Shown: piece by piece, positions 29,906 through 38,268 of the stretch
Layout of the letters: the number at the start of each line of letters is the position of its first letter
Position numbering within the stretch: the stretch's first letter is position 1
NCBI GenBank assembly: GCA_947449535.1
Contig: CANFRP010000003.1
Span: 1 to 64,000, forward strand
DNA from: Actinomycetota bacterium
GTDB lineage: Bacteria; Actinomycetota; Actinomycetes; Nanopelagicales; Nanopelagicaceae
DNA: 64,000 nucleotides
Direction of reading: 5' to 3'
Translations under genes and position numbers: made by a program
The notes under the pieces: generated by a model
The model's database searches: none
The model's input: only the letters and a program-made list of their open reading frames with translations
What the model was told of the DNA's origin: nothing

Positions 29906-30898
29906 ATGGAGCCAGCTCTGATCACCGTCCCGACTGCTATTCCCATGGTCGCACTCGTCGGAGCGCACGATTCATACCTTCGAATACTAGAAGAAGTTTT
30001 TCCTGATATTTCTATCACCGTTCGCGGCAATGAGATCTTTACCCGCGGTGATCTTGATCAAATCACAAAATTCCACAGCTTGATTACCGAACTTCTCGTT
30101 CTCTTACGTGGAGGACAAGTCCTATCTGAAGATGTCATTCGTCGCTCGGTATCGATGATCAATCACGATCCGATTGAGCATCCTGCCGATGTGCTCTCCC
30201 TAAATATTCTGAGTAATCGCGGAAAGACAATTCGTCCCAAGACTTCTAATCAGAAGCGTTATGTGGAGGCGATTGATGAGAACACAGTGACATTTGGCGT
30301 TGGTCCCGCTGGATGTGGAAAGACATACCTAGCAATGGCGAAGGCAATTCAGGCTCTTCAATCCAAGCAAGTAAATCGCATTATTCTGACTCGCCCAGCT
30401 GTTGAGGCGGGAGAGCGCCTTGGATTCCTGCCAGGCACCTTGCAAGAGAAGATCGATCCTTACCTTCGCCCGCTCTTTGACGCCCTCCACGACATGATTG
30501 ATCAAGAATCAATTCCGCGCCTTATGCAATCAGGAATTATCGAAATCGCACCACTTGCTTATATGCGCGGTCGAACATTAAACGATGCTTTTATTATTTT
30601 GGATGAGGCGCAGAATACTTCGGCCGAACAAATGAAGATGTTCCTCACTCGGCTAGGTTTTGGCTCCAAGATGGTTATTACTGGCGATGTGACGCAAGTC
30701 GATCTTCCGCATGGCGCTCAATCTGGCTTGAGAGTTGTCGGTGAAATCCTTGAAGGCGTAGCCGATATCGAGTTCGTGCATCTAACCTCTGAAGATGTGG
30801 TGCGAAATCGCCTCGTCGGTGAGATCGTTGATGCGTATGCAATTTTTGAAGAAGGCAAGGGCGATTTTAACAATAAGCCTCGCTCCGTACGCGCCTAG
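29906..30898 (+). CDS. PhoH-family ATPase (YbeZ type)
   Basis: A 330-residue P-loop ATPase of the PhoH/YbeZ family. Walker A is GPAGCGKT (133-140), Walker B FIILDEAQN, and the sensor region is ITGDVTQVDLP. A KH-like N-terminal domain (about 25-100) precedes the ATPase. YbeZ works with the neighbouring endoribonuclease YbeY in 16S rRNA maturation; the two genes are 8 nt apart here. No PIN domain is fused, which separates it from PhoH2. Confidence 0.94.
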   Translation: MEPALITVPTAIPMVALVGAHDSYLRILEEVFPDISITVRGNEIFTRGDLDQITKFHSLITELLVLLRGGQVLSEDVIRRSVSMINHDPIEHPADVLSLNILSNRGKTIRPKTSNQKRYVEAIDENTVTFGVGPAGCGKTYLAMAKAIQALQSKQVNRIILTRPAVEAGERLGFLPGTLQEKIDPYLRPLFDALHDMIDQESIPRLMQSGIIEIAPLAYMRGRTLNDAFIILDEAQNTSAEQMKMFLTRLGFGSKMVITGDVTQVDLPHGAQSGLRVVGEILEGVADIEFVHLTSEDVVRNRLVGEIVDAYAIFEEGKGDFNNKPRSVRA

Positions 30899-30906
30899 GG
30901 AATCAA

Positions 30907-31347
30907 GTGAATATTGAATTCGACAACACATCAGGTGTTGACTGCGATGAAGCTTCGATCACATCTCTCGCAAACTTTGCACTTCATGCAATGGGAATTC
31001 ATGAAGATTCCGAACTTTCAATCTCAGTCGTTAATGAAGTCGAGATGAGCAAGCTTCATCTTCAGTGGATGGATTTAGCGGGCCCAACTGACGTCCTCTC
31101 CTTTCCGATGGATGAACTCACTCCACATTCGGCCGCAGAAGGGCCGGGAATGGTTGGAGATATCGTGCTCTGCCCGGAATTTGCGGCAAAGAACGAAGCG
31201 AAGCAATCTTTAACGGACGAACTTCACTTACTCACTGTTCATGGCGTTTTGCATTGCTTAGGTTTTGATCATGCGGAACTTGAGGAAGAGAAGGCGATGT
31301 TCGCACTTCAAGAGAAGATTCTGGCCGATTGGAAAGCGCAAAAATGA
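30907..31347 (+). CDS. ybeY: Endoribonuclease YbeY
   Basis: A 146-residue metal-dependent RNase needed for 16S rRNA 3'-end maturation and ribosome quality control. The zinc site is H-x3-H-x5-H in VHGVLHCLGFDHAE. The fold-specific segment GPTDVLSFPMDE is present. GTG start. The stop TGA overlaps the corC start (ATGA). Confidence 0.95.
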   Translation: MNIEFDNTSGVDCDEASITSLANFALHAMGIHEDSELSISVVNEVEMSKLHLQWMDLAGPTDVLSFPMDELTPHSAAEGPGMVGDIVLCPEFAAKNEAKQSLTDELHLLTVHGVLHCLGFDHAELEEEKAMFALQEKILADWKAQK

Positions 31348-32222
31348 AGTTTTCACCGATTGGCAAATTCCTCCACGCAATTTCGAGAGGAAAGATATTT
31401 CCTAATAATCCCAACACCAAGGATGAAGAGCTCCATGACCTGGTCGAGCAAGCTAGCTCTCGTGGCTTAGTAGAAGATTCAGAGCGAGAGATGATCCATT
31501 CGGTCATCGATCTAGGTGAGACGCTGGTTCGCGAGCTCATGGTTCCACGTACCGAGATTGTCTGGATTGAAGGCGATAAGACCCTTCGCCAAGGACTTTC
31601 GCTAGCTCTGCGTTCTGGTTTCACCCGCATTCCCGTCATTGATGAGAATCTCGATAATGTCATCGGCATCGCCTATGTTAAAGATTTAGCGCGTCGCTCC
31701 CATGAGCACCACGAAGCTGAAAATGTGGAGAGCGTCTCCCAACACCTTCGGCCTGCGACATTTATTCCAGAGAATAAACCTGCTACCGAACTCTTAAAGG
31801 AGATGCAGCGCAATCAAATTCATATGGCAATTGTTATTGATGAATATGGTGGTACAGCAGGACTGATCACTATCGAAGATATTTTGGAAGAGATCGTTGG
31901 CGAGATAGCTGATGAATATGATGATGAGCAAGTTGAAGTGGAATGGCTGGGGGATACCACCGCTCGTGTTTTGGCTCGCCTCCATGTTGAAGATTTTGAA
32001 GATGCGCTCAAAACTGAGCTCTCCGACGAGGATAAAGAGGGCGTCGATAGCGTTGGCGGCTTATTGGCCAAACTTCTCGGTCGAGTCCCAATTCCCGGTA
32101 GCACATTGGAAATTGCAGGCTGGAAATTAACTGCAGAACGTCCTGCTGGACGTCGTCACAGAATTACGACCGTTCTTGCTGAACGGATAGCGCCACCTCC
32201 GGAGGAGAGCCTCTCGGAGTAA
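31344..32222 (+). CDS. CorC/HlyC-like CBS-domain protein without a membrane domain
   Basis: A 292-residue protein from ATG 31344, which overlaps the ybeY stop as ATGA; a TTG 15 nt upstream is less likely. It has a CBS domain pair (about residues 60-185; ELMVPRTEIVWI and MAIVIDEYGGTAGLITIEDILEEIVG) and a C-terminal CorC_HlyC (transporter-associated) domain ending near 280. In most Actinobacteria the gene at this position has an N-terminal DUF21/CNNM membrane domain. Here it begins directly with a short linker, like Gram-negative CorC. CorC proteins are tied to magnesium/cobalt efflux. The era gene, common next, is absent. Confidence 0.88.
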   Translation: MKFSPIGKFLHAISRGKIFPNNPNTKDEELHDLVEQASSRGLVEDSEREMIHSVIDLGETLVRELMVPRTEIVWIEGDKTLRQGLSLALRSGFTRIPVIDENLDNVIGIAYVKDLARRSHEHHEAENVESVSQHLRPATFIPENKPATELLKEMQRNQIHMAIVIDEYGGTAGLITIEDILEEIVGEIADEYDDEQVEVEWLGDTTARVLARLHVEDFEDALKTELSDEDKEGVDSVGGLLAKLLGRVPIPGSTLEIAGWKLTAERPAGRRHRITTVLAERIAPPPEESLSE

Positions 32223-32237
32223 AGGTAGAATTCTCTG

Positions 32238-33029
32238 ATGCGCATCGTTCGTTTCTCCCCACCAGAATCAGCCGGAATCGGCACTGATCCTCACTTTGGT
32301 GTTCTCAATGATTCTGACCAAATTTTGGTTTTGCGCGGAGATCCGATCTATTCCGGTATTGCACCAACCGAGACAACACTTGCGCTTTCGCAGGTGCGAC
32401 TTCTCGCCCCAGTTATTCCTCGTTCAAAAGTTGTTTGCGTTGGCAAGAACTATGCCGATCATGCCGCCGAGATGAATAGCGAAGTTCCCAAAGAGCCGGT
32501 CATTTTCCTCAAGCCCAACACTTCCGTGATTGGCCCAAATGACACAATTCAATGGCCGCGGATGGCAGATCGAGTAGATTTCGAAGGCGAACTTGCAATA
32601 ATTATCGGACGCATTTGTAAAGATGTTCCCCGCGAAAAAGTATCCGATGTTATTTATGGCTACACGATTGCCAATGATGTGACAGCTAGAAATCTGCAGA
32701 AGAGTGATGGCCAATGGAGCCGCGCCAAAGGTTTTGACACATTTTGTCCGCTTGGGCCATGGATCGAAACAGATTTCATTCCTGGCTCGCAGCAGCTAGA
32801 GACCATTCTCGATGGCGCTGTTAAGCAATCAGAGCCCATCTCCTCCATGATCTTTAAGATCTCAGAGATTGTTGAATTTATTACCTCTGTAATGACCCTA
32901 TTGCCTGGCGATGTCATCATCACCGGAACTCCAGCGGGCATTGGCCCGATGGAATCGGGTTCCACCGTCTCCGTGTCTATTGATGGACTTGGAACATTGA
33001 CGAATAAGGTCTCTTCTCGTGCCAACTAA
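32238..33029 (+). CDS. Fumarylacetoacetate hydrolase family protein
   Basis: A 263-residue FAH-superfamily enzyme. The catalytic entry segment CVGKNYADHAAEM, the metal ligands in DFEGELAIII (Glu-x-Glu) and the IANDVTARNLQ aspartate are in place, as is the C-terminal GDVIITGTPAGIG. Family members act as acylpyruvases, oxaloacetate decarboxylases or tautomerases; which reaction applies cannot be decided. It overlaps the GTG start of gltX by 11 nt, the conserved order in Actinobacteria, so the pair is probably co-transcribed. Confidence 0.9.
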   Translation: MRIVRFSPPESAGIGTDPHFGVLNDSDQILVLRGDPIYSGIAPTETTLALSQVRLLAPVIPRSKVVCVGKNYADHAAEMNSEVPKEPVIFLKPNTSVIGPNDTIQWPRMADRVDFEGELAIIIGRICKDVPREKVSDVIYGYTIANDVTARNLQKSDGQWSRAKGFDTFCPLGPWIETDFIPGSQQLETILDGAVKQSEPISSMIFKISEIVEFITSVMTLLPGDVIITGTPAGIGPMESGSTVSVSIDGLGTLTNKVSSRAN

Positions 33030-34488
33030 TTTAGCCAATAAAGAAGTCCGTGTCCGCTTCGCGCCATCGCCCACTGGCGATCTGCATGTTGGCAATATTC
33101 GCACTGCGCTCTTTGACTGGGCCTATGCCCGTCATACCGGAGGCAAATTTATTTTCCGCATCGAAGATACTGATCGCGATCGTGTGACTGATGAATATAT
33201 TCAGGCAGCAATAGACACTCTTAAATGGCTTGGTCTTACTTGGGATGAGGGCCCAGAAGTAGGTGGTCCCAATGGTCCTTATCTTCAGAGCCAACGTCTC
33301 GATATTTATGCCGAGTGGGCAGCCAAGTTCTTGGCACAAGGCGATGCTTACTATTGCTATTGCTCATCTGATGAGTTGGAAGCTCGACGTGAAGCTCAGC
33401 GCGCTGCAAATGTTGCGCCAGGTTATGACGGTAAATGTCGCGAAATCTCGGCTGATGATTTAGCTCGCTACCAGACTGAAGGGCGAAAGCCAGTTCTGCG
33501 TATGCGTATGCCAGATGGATCGACCACCTTCACTGATGCAATTCGTGGCGATGTCACCTTTGATCATAATTTTGTTCCCGACTTCGTACTCGTGCGAGGT
33601 GATGGATCCCCTCTCTATACATTGGCTGTGGCAGTCGATGATGTGTTGATGAAAGTGACTCATGTACTTCGTGGCGAAGATCTACTCTCATCCACCCCTC
33701 GCCAAATTCGGGTATATCAAGCCATGGGCGTGAAAATTGAGGATTACCCAACTTTTGCGCATTTGCCATTTGTGATGGGCCAAGACAATGCCAAGCTTTC
33801 TAAGCGAAATGGTGAAGTCTCTATCGCGTGGTATCGCGACCGCGGCTTCTTGCCGGAGGCGATCTGTAATTATTTAGCACTTCTTGGTTGGTCTCCGGGG
33901 GATGACCGTGAAAATGTCACCATGCAAGAATTGACCGAGCTCTTTACAGTCGAGCGAGTTCACTCAAGCCCGGCACGATTTGATATGAAGAAGCTGGAAG
34001 CAATTAATGGCGACAAGATTCGCCTGCTCTCATTAGAAGATTTACTTGCACGCGTGACTCCCTTCCTCATAAAGGATGGCGTGATTACTGGCACTGCTGA
34101 TGAATTGGCGCTAGTTGCAAAGACTCTGCCGCTGATTCAAGAGCGAATCGCCACCCTGGCTGATGTAACTTCGATGGTGAAGTTTCTCTTCGTCTCCAAT
34201 TTTGAAGTCGAGTCAGAATCGGCGCCAAAGATTGCAGATGAACAATCTCAGATTGTTTTGAAGCGAGCACTCGAAGTGTTAACGGCGACTTCCGCGTGGG
34301 ACCACTCCTCATTGGAGCAGGCTCTTCGTGCCGCCCTGATCGATGAGATGGCACTCAAGCCGCGCATCGCATTTAGTGCGCTTCGGATTGCTATTACGGG
34401 AAGCCATATTTCACCGCCACTCTTTGAATCTATGGAGCTCTTGGGGCGCGATGCTTCATTGGCTCGCTTGGTAATGGCGATCAAATAA
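33019..34488 (+). CDS. gltX: Glutamyl-tRNA synthetase
   Basis: A 489-residue class I synthetase. The HIGH motif reads HVGN (23-26) after RFAPSPTGDL and the KMSKS loop reads KLSKRNGE. Actinobacteria generally lack GlnRS, use a non-discriminating GluRS on tRNA-Gln and then amidate with GatCAB. The directly following tRNA-Gln and tRNA-Glu genes suit that picture, but discrimination cannot be read by eye. The C-terminal helical anticodon domain is complete. Start is GTG. Confidence 0.96.
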   Translation: MPTNLANKEVRVRFAPSPTGDLHVGNIRTALFDWAYARHTGGKFIFRIEDTDRDRVTDEYIQAAIDTLKWLGLTWDEGPEVGGPNGPYLQSQRLDIYAEWAAKFLAQGDAYYCYCSSDELEARREAQRAANVAPGYDGKCREISADDLARYQTEGRKPVLRMRMPDGSTTFTDAIRGDVTFDHNFVPDFVLVRGDGSPLYTLAVAVDDVLMKVTHVLRGEDLLSSTPRQIRVYQAMGVKIEDYPTFAHLPFVMGQDNAKLSKRNGEVSIAWYRDRGFLPEAICNYLALLGWSPGDDRENVTMQELTELFTVERVHSSPARFDMKKLEAINGDKIRLLSLEDLLARVTPFLIKDGVITGTADELALVAKTLPLIQERIATLADVTSMVKFLFVSNFEVESESAPKIADEQSQIVLKRALEVLTATSAWDHSSLEQALRAALIDEMALKPRIAFSALRIAITGSHISPPLFESMELLGRDASLARLVMAIK

Positions 34489-34533
34489 GCGGTTTTTAGG
34501 CTCAAATTTTCAGGGTATCCTTGGGGCTTACCT

Positions 34534-34605
34534 TGGGGTATGGGGTAATTGGCAGCCCAGCTGATTCTGGTTCAGCTAGTCTAGGTTCGAGTCCTGGTAC
34601 CCCAG
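34534..34605 (+). tRNA. tRNA-Gln (anticodon CTG)
   Basis: Cloverleaf with acceptor TGGGGTA/TACCCCA, anticodon stem GCTGA/TCAGC and loop TTCTGGT (anticodon CTG), T loop TTCGAGT. The U1-A72 pair and discriminator G are typical of bacterial tRNA-Gln. CCA is not encoded. It follows gltX by 45 bp. Confidence 0.96.
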
Positions 34606-34664
34606 CGATATTTTTAAAATGTTTCTAGGAAATGATTTCGTTGAACTTTGTGTCAACGCACTCT

Positions 34665-34737
34665 GGCCCCGTCGTCTAGCGGCCTAGGACTCTGGCTTCT
34701 CAAGCCAGCTACGAGGGTTCGAATCCCTTCGGGGCTA
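34665..34737 (+). tRNA. tRNA-Glu (anticodon CTC)
   Basis: Cloverleaf with acceptor GGCCCCG/CGGGGCT (terminal G-U pair, as I recall for actinobacterial tRNA-Glu), anticodon stem CTGGC/GCCAG with loop TTCTCAA (anticodon CTC), and T loop TTCGAAT. Discriminator A; CCA not encoded. It lies 59 bp after tRNA-Gln and converges on the ndgR gene. Confidence 0.95.
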
Positions 34738-34749
34738 CTTAGTTTGTAC

Positions 34750-35469
34750 TTACTTGCCTTTATTTACGTGATCAGATAATCGGGCGGCAGTAGCCACCAA
34801 TGCAGCAGCATGAATACGTCCTGGCTGGCGACCTAATCGTTCCATCGGCCCGCTGATACTTACTGCAGCAATAACTTTATTGTTAGGTCCACGTACTGGC
34901 GCAGACACTGATGCAACTCCTACTTCGCGTTCTCCCACAGATTGTGCCCAGCCCCGGCGTCGAACGGCTGACAGGGTTGCAGCAGTGAATTTGGCACTAT
35001 TTAATCCGCGATGAAGTTTCTCTGGGTCTTCCCATGCAAGCAGAATTTGTGCAGCCGAACCGGCCTGCATTGTGAGGACCGTGCCAACCGGAACTGAATC
35101 TCGAAGCCCCGACATTCGTTCTGCAGTGGCAACGCAAATTCTCTGGTCACCTTGGCGACGGTAGAGCTGAGCGCTTTCGCCGGTGGCATCGCGCAGTGCG
35201 GCGAGTGCGGGATTGGCAATTGCGAGTAAACGATCTTCACCGGCCGCTGACGCTAATTCACCTGAACGGGCGCCAAGTACAAATCGACCAGCAAAATCGC
35301 GTGAAACCATGCGATGAAATTCCAATGCCACAGCAAGGCGGTGAGCGGTAGGACGAGCAATGCCAGTGGCCGCAACTAATTCGGAGAGGGAGTGCGGACC
35401 TGATTCCAAAGTCGCCAAAATACGCACGGCTTTGTCTAATACGCCGACTCCGCTATTCTTTCTTTCCAC
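34750..35469 (-). CDS. ndgR: IclR-family regulator of the NdgR/LtbR type
   Basis: A 239-residue regulator that strongly matches NdgR of Streptomyces and LtbR of Corynebacterium, which control leucine and other amino-acid biosynthesis genes including leuCD. The N-terminal winged helix spans about residues 5-70 (GVGVLDKAVRIL, ATGIARPTAHRLAVAL), and the IclR effector domain follows (GESAQLYRRQGDQRICVA, RRRGWAQSVGERE, SVSAPVRGP). GTG 35469 gives the NdgR-like N-terminus MERKNSGVG; a GTG 7 codons upstream (35490) would put the start inside the palindrome at 35487-35497. It is divergent from leuC, which fits direct control. Confidence 0.92.
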   Translation of the reverse strand: MERKNSGVGVLDKAVRILATLESGPHSLSELVAATGIARPTAHRLAVALEFHRMVSRDFAGRFVLGARSGELASAAGEDRLLAIANPALAALRDATGESAQLYRRQGDQRICVATAERMSGLRDSVPVGTVLTMQAGSAAQILLAWEDPEKLHRGLNSAKFTAATLSAVRRRGWAQSVGEREVGVASVSAPVRGPNNKVIAAVSISGPMERLGRQPGRIHAAALVATAARLSDHVNKGK

Positions 35470-35483
35470 ACTCTGATATTGCC

Positions 35484-35500
35484 ATCTCACATTGTGAAAT
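35484..35500. promoter_or_regulatory. Candidate operator between ndgR and leuC
   Basis: TCACATTGTGA (35487-35497) is a perfect 11-bp palindrome (5-1-5), with AT..AT extending it imperfectly to 17 bp. It lies in the 69-bp divergent gap, 18 bp from the ndgR start and 41 bp from leuC. IclR regulators bind short palindromes near their own promoters, so this is a natural candidate site for NdgR. No experimental support is available from sequence. Confidence 0.45.
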
Positions 35501-35538
35501 GCAAGTCATAGTGCGAAATTAAATCGAAAGAGGAGATT

Positions 35539-36936
35539 ATGGGAAAGACACTCGCCGAGAAGATCTGGGCAGATCACACTGTTCGTAGCGTTGCGGGCGA
35601 ACCTGACCTTCTCTACATCGATCTCCACCTCCTTCACGAAGTCACTAGCCCACAAGCATTTGATGGACTTCGCTTAGCTGGCCGCACAGTGCGCCGTACT
35701 GATCTCACTATTGCTACCGAAGATCACAACACCCCAACACTGAACATTGATCGGCCCATCGCAGACCCGGTTTCAAAATTGCAGGTCGATACACTTCGCG
35801 CTAATTGCAAAGAATTTGGCGTTCGTCTGCATTCACTCGGCGATCTTGACCAAGGAGTTGTTCACGTTGTTGGACCACAGCTCGGAGTCACTCAGCCAGG
35901 TATGACAATTGTTTGCGGCGATTCACATACATCCACCCATGGCGCATTTGGCGCACTCGCATTTGGTATTGGAACATCTGAAGTAGAGCATGTTCTCGCC
36001 ACTCAGACACTTCCTTTGATTCGCCCCAAGACTATGGCGATCAATGTGGAGGGAAAGTTAAAGCCAGGCGTTACATCCAAGGACATTATCTTGGCGATCA
36101 TTGCCAAGATCGGCACCGGTGGCGGCCAGGGATATGTTTTGGAATATCGCGGCGAAGCTATCCGAAACCTTTCCATGGAAGGTCGCATGACTGTCTGCAA
36201 TATGTCGATTGAAGCAGGCGCCCGCGCTGGCCTAATCGCACCGGATGAGACCACATTTAATTACGTGAAAAATAAGGCACACGCACCTAAGGGCGCCGAG
36301 TGGGATGCTGCGATGGCTTACTGGAAGACACTCTTCTCGGATGCCGATGCCAAGTTCGATCGCGAAATCACAATTAACGCAGATGATCTAGCGCCATTTG
36401 TTACGTGGGGCACCAACCCAGGACAAGGCCTTCCGCTTAATTCGAATGTGCCTAATCCAGCTGACATTAGCGATCCAGAAGAGCGCGGTGCCGCAGAACG
36501 TGCCTTGACCTATATGGGTCTCACTGCAGGTACTCCACTAAAAGCTATTAAAGTCGACACCATCTTCCTTGGCTCTTGCACAAATGGCCGAATCGAAGAT
36601 CTGCGCGCAGCTGCTGAAGTATTGAAGGGCAAGAAAGTCTCAGGCACCGTTCGTATGTTGGTTGTTCCGGGTTCTGCTCGAGTTCGCTTAGAAGCGGAAG
36701 CGGAAGGTCTCGACAAAGTATTTCTCGATGCCGGAGCCGAATGGCGAAATGCAGGATGCTCGATGTGCCTTGGCATGAATCCTGATCAACTCGCACCAGG
36801 GGAGCGCAGCGCATCTACCTCCAACCGTAACTTCGAAGGGCGTCAGGGCAAAGGCGGGCGTACTCACCTAGTGAGCCCACTCGTAGCTGCCGCGACAGCA
36901 ATTCGCGGAACTCTCTCCTCACCGGCCGATCTCTAA
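35539..36936 (+). CDS. leuC: 3-isopropylmalate dehydratase large subunit
   Basis: A 465-residue aconitase-family subunit that isomerises isopropylmalate in leucine synthesis. The 4Fe-4S cysteines are in [12 protein letters not shown] and in [11 protein letters not shown]; substrate-binding [13 protein letters not shown] is intact. It is full length. AGAGGAG precedes the ATG. The leuD gene follows after 10 nt, and the two subunits form one enzyme. Confidence 0.97.
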   Translation: MGKTLAEKIWADHTVRSVAGEPDLLYIDLHLLHEVTSPQAFDGLRLAGRTVRRTDLTIATEDHNTPTLNIDRPIADPVSKLQVDTLRANCKEFGVRLHSLGDLDQGVVHVVGPQLGVTQPGMTIVCGDSHTSTHGAFGALAFGIGTSEVEHVLATQTLPLIRPKTMAINVEGKLKPGVTSKDIILAIIAKIGTGGGQGYVLEYRGEAIRNLSMEGRMTVCNMSIEAGARAGLIAPDETTFNYVKNKAHAPKGAEWDAAMAYWKTLFSDADAKFDREITINADDLAPFVTWGTNPGQGLPLNSNVPNPADISDPEERGAAERALTYMGLTAGTPLKAIKVDTIFLGSCTNGRIEDLRAAAEVLKGKKVSGTVRMLVVPGSARVRLEAEAEGLDKVFLDAGAEWRNAGCSMCLGMNPDQLAPGERSASTSNRNFEGRQGKGGRTHLVSPLVAAATAIRGTLSSPADL

Positions 36937-36946
36937 GGGAGCTGAC

Positions 36947-37546
36947 ATGGAAAAATTTATTACTCACACAGGTACTGCAGTTCCTCTACAACGCTCAAAC
37001 GTTGATACCGATCAGATCATTCCTGCGGTGTACTTAAAGCGCGTCACCAAGAGCGGCTTTGAAGATGGCCTCTTTGGCGCTTGGCGCAACGACCCAGAGT
37101 TCGTTTTGAATAAGCCAGAGTTCGCCGGTGCAACAGTTTTGGTTGCAGGCGTGGACTTTGGAACTGGCTCCTCTCGCGAGCACGCCGTCTGGGCCCTACA
37201 GAACTATGGTTTTAAGGTAGTTCTCTCCTCCCGCTTTGCCGATATTTTCCGCGGCAACTCTCAGAAGGCCGGACTTCTCACCGTTGTTTTGCCACAAGAA
37301 GAGATCGAGAAGATCTGGGCAGCAGTCGAATCAGATCCAAAGACAGCTATTACCGTCTCTTTGGAAGATAAGACTGTCTCTTATGGATCTACAACAATTC
37401 CATTTGTTATCGATGATTACACCCGCTGGCGTTTGATGGAGGGGCTCGATGACATCGGCCTCACGATGAAAAACATCGATGAAGTCAGTGTTTTTGAAGC
37501 CTCACGCGCATCGTTTAAGCCTAAAACTCTTCCAGTTCTCTCTTAA
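36947..37546 (+). CDS. leuD: 3-isopropylmalate dehydratase small subunit
   Basis: A 199-residue swivel-domain partner of LeuC. Seen: the N-terminal [15 protein letters not shown], the substrate-binding [14 protein letters not shown] and [18 protein letters not shown]. Length and motifs are typical of bacterial LeuD. A hairpin after its stop may end the leuCD transcript. Confidence 0.97.
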   Translation: MEKFITHTGTAVPLQRSNVDTDQIIPAVYLKRVTKSGFEDGLFGAWRNDPEFVLNKPEFAGATVLVAGVDFGTGSSREHAVWALQNYGFKVVLSSRFADIFRGNSQKAGLLTVVLPQEEIEKIWAAVESDPKTAITVSLEDKTVSYGSTTIPFVIDDYTRWRLMEGLDDIGLTMKNIDEVSVFEASRASFKPKTLPVLS

Positions 37547-37552
37547 TTAATT

Positions 37553-37592
37553 CGAAGTTGGGGAACTCTCAACTTCGGATTTAGAGTTTTTT
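37553..37592 (+). terminator. Probable terminator of leuCD
   Basis: An 8-bp stem, CGAAGTTG (37553-37560) with CAACTTCG (37570-37577), encloses a 9-nt loop, and a run of six T starts about 10 nt later. The spacing to the T run is longer than ideal, so termination efficiency is uncertain. Confidence 0.5.
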
Positions 37593-37741
37593 ACGCATAA
37601 AAAGTGAGTTTTTCGCGATCTTCATCAAAACATTAAATTGCGACACACCGCACCAATTAACGCTACTTATTGTTATGCGCGCGTAGATTTCTTATCACGT
37701 TAGGCAAAAGTCTAACTTTTACGCGTAAATAAGGGGATTTA

Positions 37742-38203
37742 ATGAACAAGGCCCAGTTCATCGCGTTGTTGGCTCCACACTTTGACAACAACAAGAAGGA
37801 AACAGCTCGCGCTGTAGATATCGTTTTCGACACAATCGTTCGCTCAATTTCAAAGGGCGAAGATGTAATGATTAATGATTTCGGTAAGTTTAAGAAGGTT
37901 GACCGCGCTGCACGTAAAGGCCGCAACCCATTTACTGGCGAAACCATCCAGATCAAGGCATCAAAGAAGGTTCGCTTCTTGCCAGCTAAGGCTCTCAAGG
38001 AAGTTATCTCAGGCGCACGTAAGCTCGAGGCAGCTCCAAAGCCACCTGTAAAGGCAGCTCCAAAGCCAGCGGCAAAGAAAGCTGCTCCAAAGAAGGCAGC
38101 TAAGAAAGTCGTGAAGAAGGCAGTAAAGAAGGTTGTTAAGAAGGCAGTAAAGAAGTCAGCACCTAAGAAGGCTGTTAAGAAAGTTGTAAAGAAGAAGAAG
38201 TAA
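37742..38203 (+). CDS. hup: HU-family nucleoid protein with lysine/alanine-rich tail
   Basis: A 153-residue nucleoid protein. Residues 1-90 form a standard HU domain (MNKAQFIALLAPHF, GKFKKVDRAARKGRNPFTGE, the DNA-binding arm, then KKVRFLPAKALKE). Residues about 97-153 form a tail of repeated K/A/P units (AAKK, KKVVKK), similar to histone H1, as in HupB of Mycobacterium and HupS of Streptomyces. The tail binds DNA non-specifically and helps compaction. It follows leuD as in Streptomyces and has its own strong terminator. Confidence 0.96.
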   Translation: MNKAQFIALLAPHFDNNKKETARAVDIVFDTIVRSISKGEDVMINDFGKFKKVDRAARKGRNPFTGETIQIKASKKVRFLPAKALKEVISGARKLEAAPKPPVKAAPKPAAKKAAPKKAAKKVVKKAVKKVVKKAVKKSAPKKAVKKVVKKKK

Positions 38204-38216
38204 AAATTCTTCAAGG

Positions 38217-38246
38217 GAGGGGGCCAGAAATGGTCCCCTCTTTTTT
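38217..38246 (+). terminator. Intrinsic terminator of hup
   Basis: A 10-bp GC-rich stem (38217-38226 with 38231-38240, one G-U pair) with GAAA tetraloop is followed by six T. A textbook rho-independent terminator, 14 nt after the hup stop. Confidence 0.92.
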
Positions 38247-38268
38247 ATTGCCCGCGTAGGCTGGTGAC

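Noticed and set aside
38010..38203. Possible tandem-repeat or CRISPR-like array
   Set aside because: The repeats are in-frame Lys/Ala codons of the HU tail, without spacer structure.
37663..38214. 183-codon minus-strand frame rich in Phe, Ala and Thr
   Set aside because: It is the antisense of the Lys/Ala repeats of hup; the hydrophobic runs simply mirror AAG codons.
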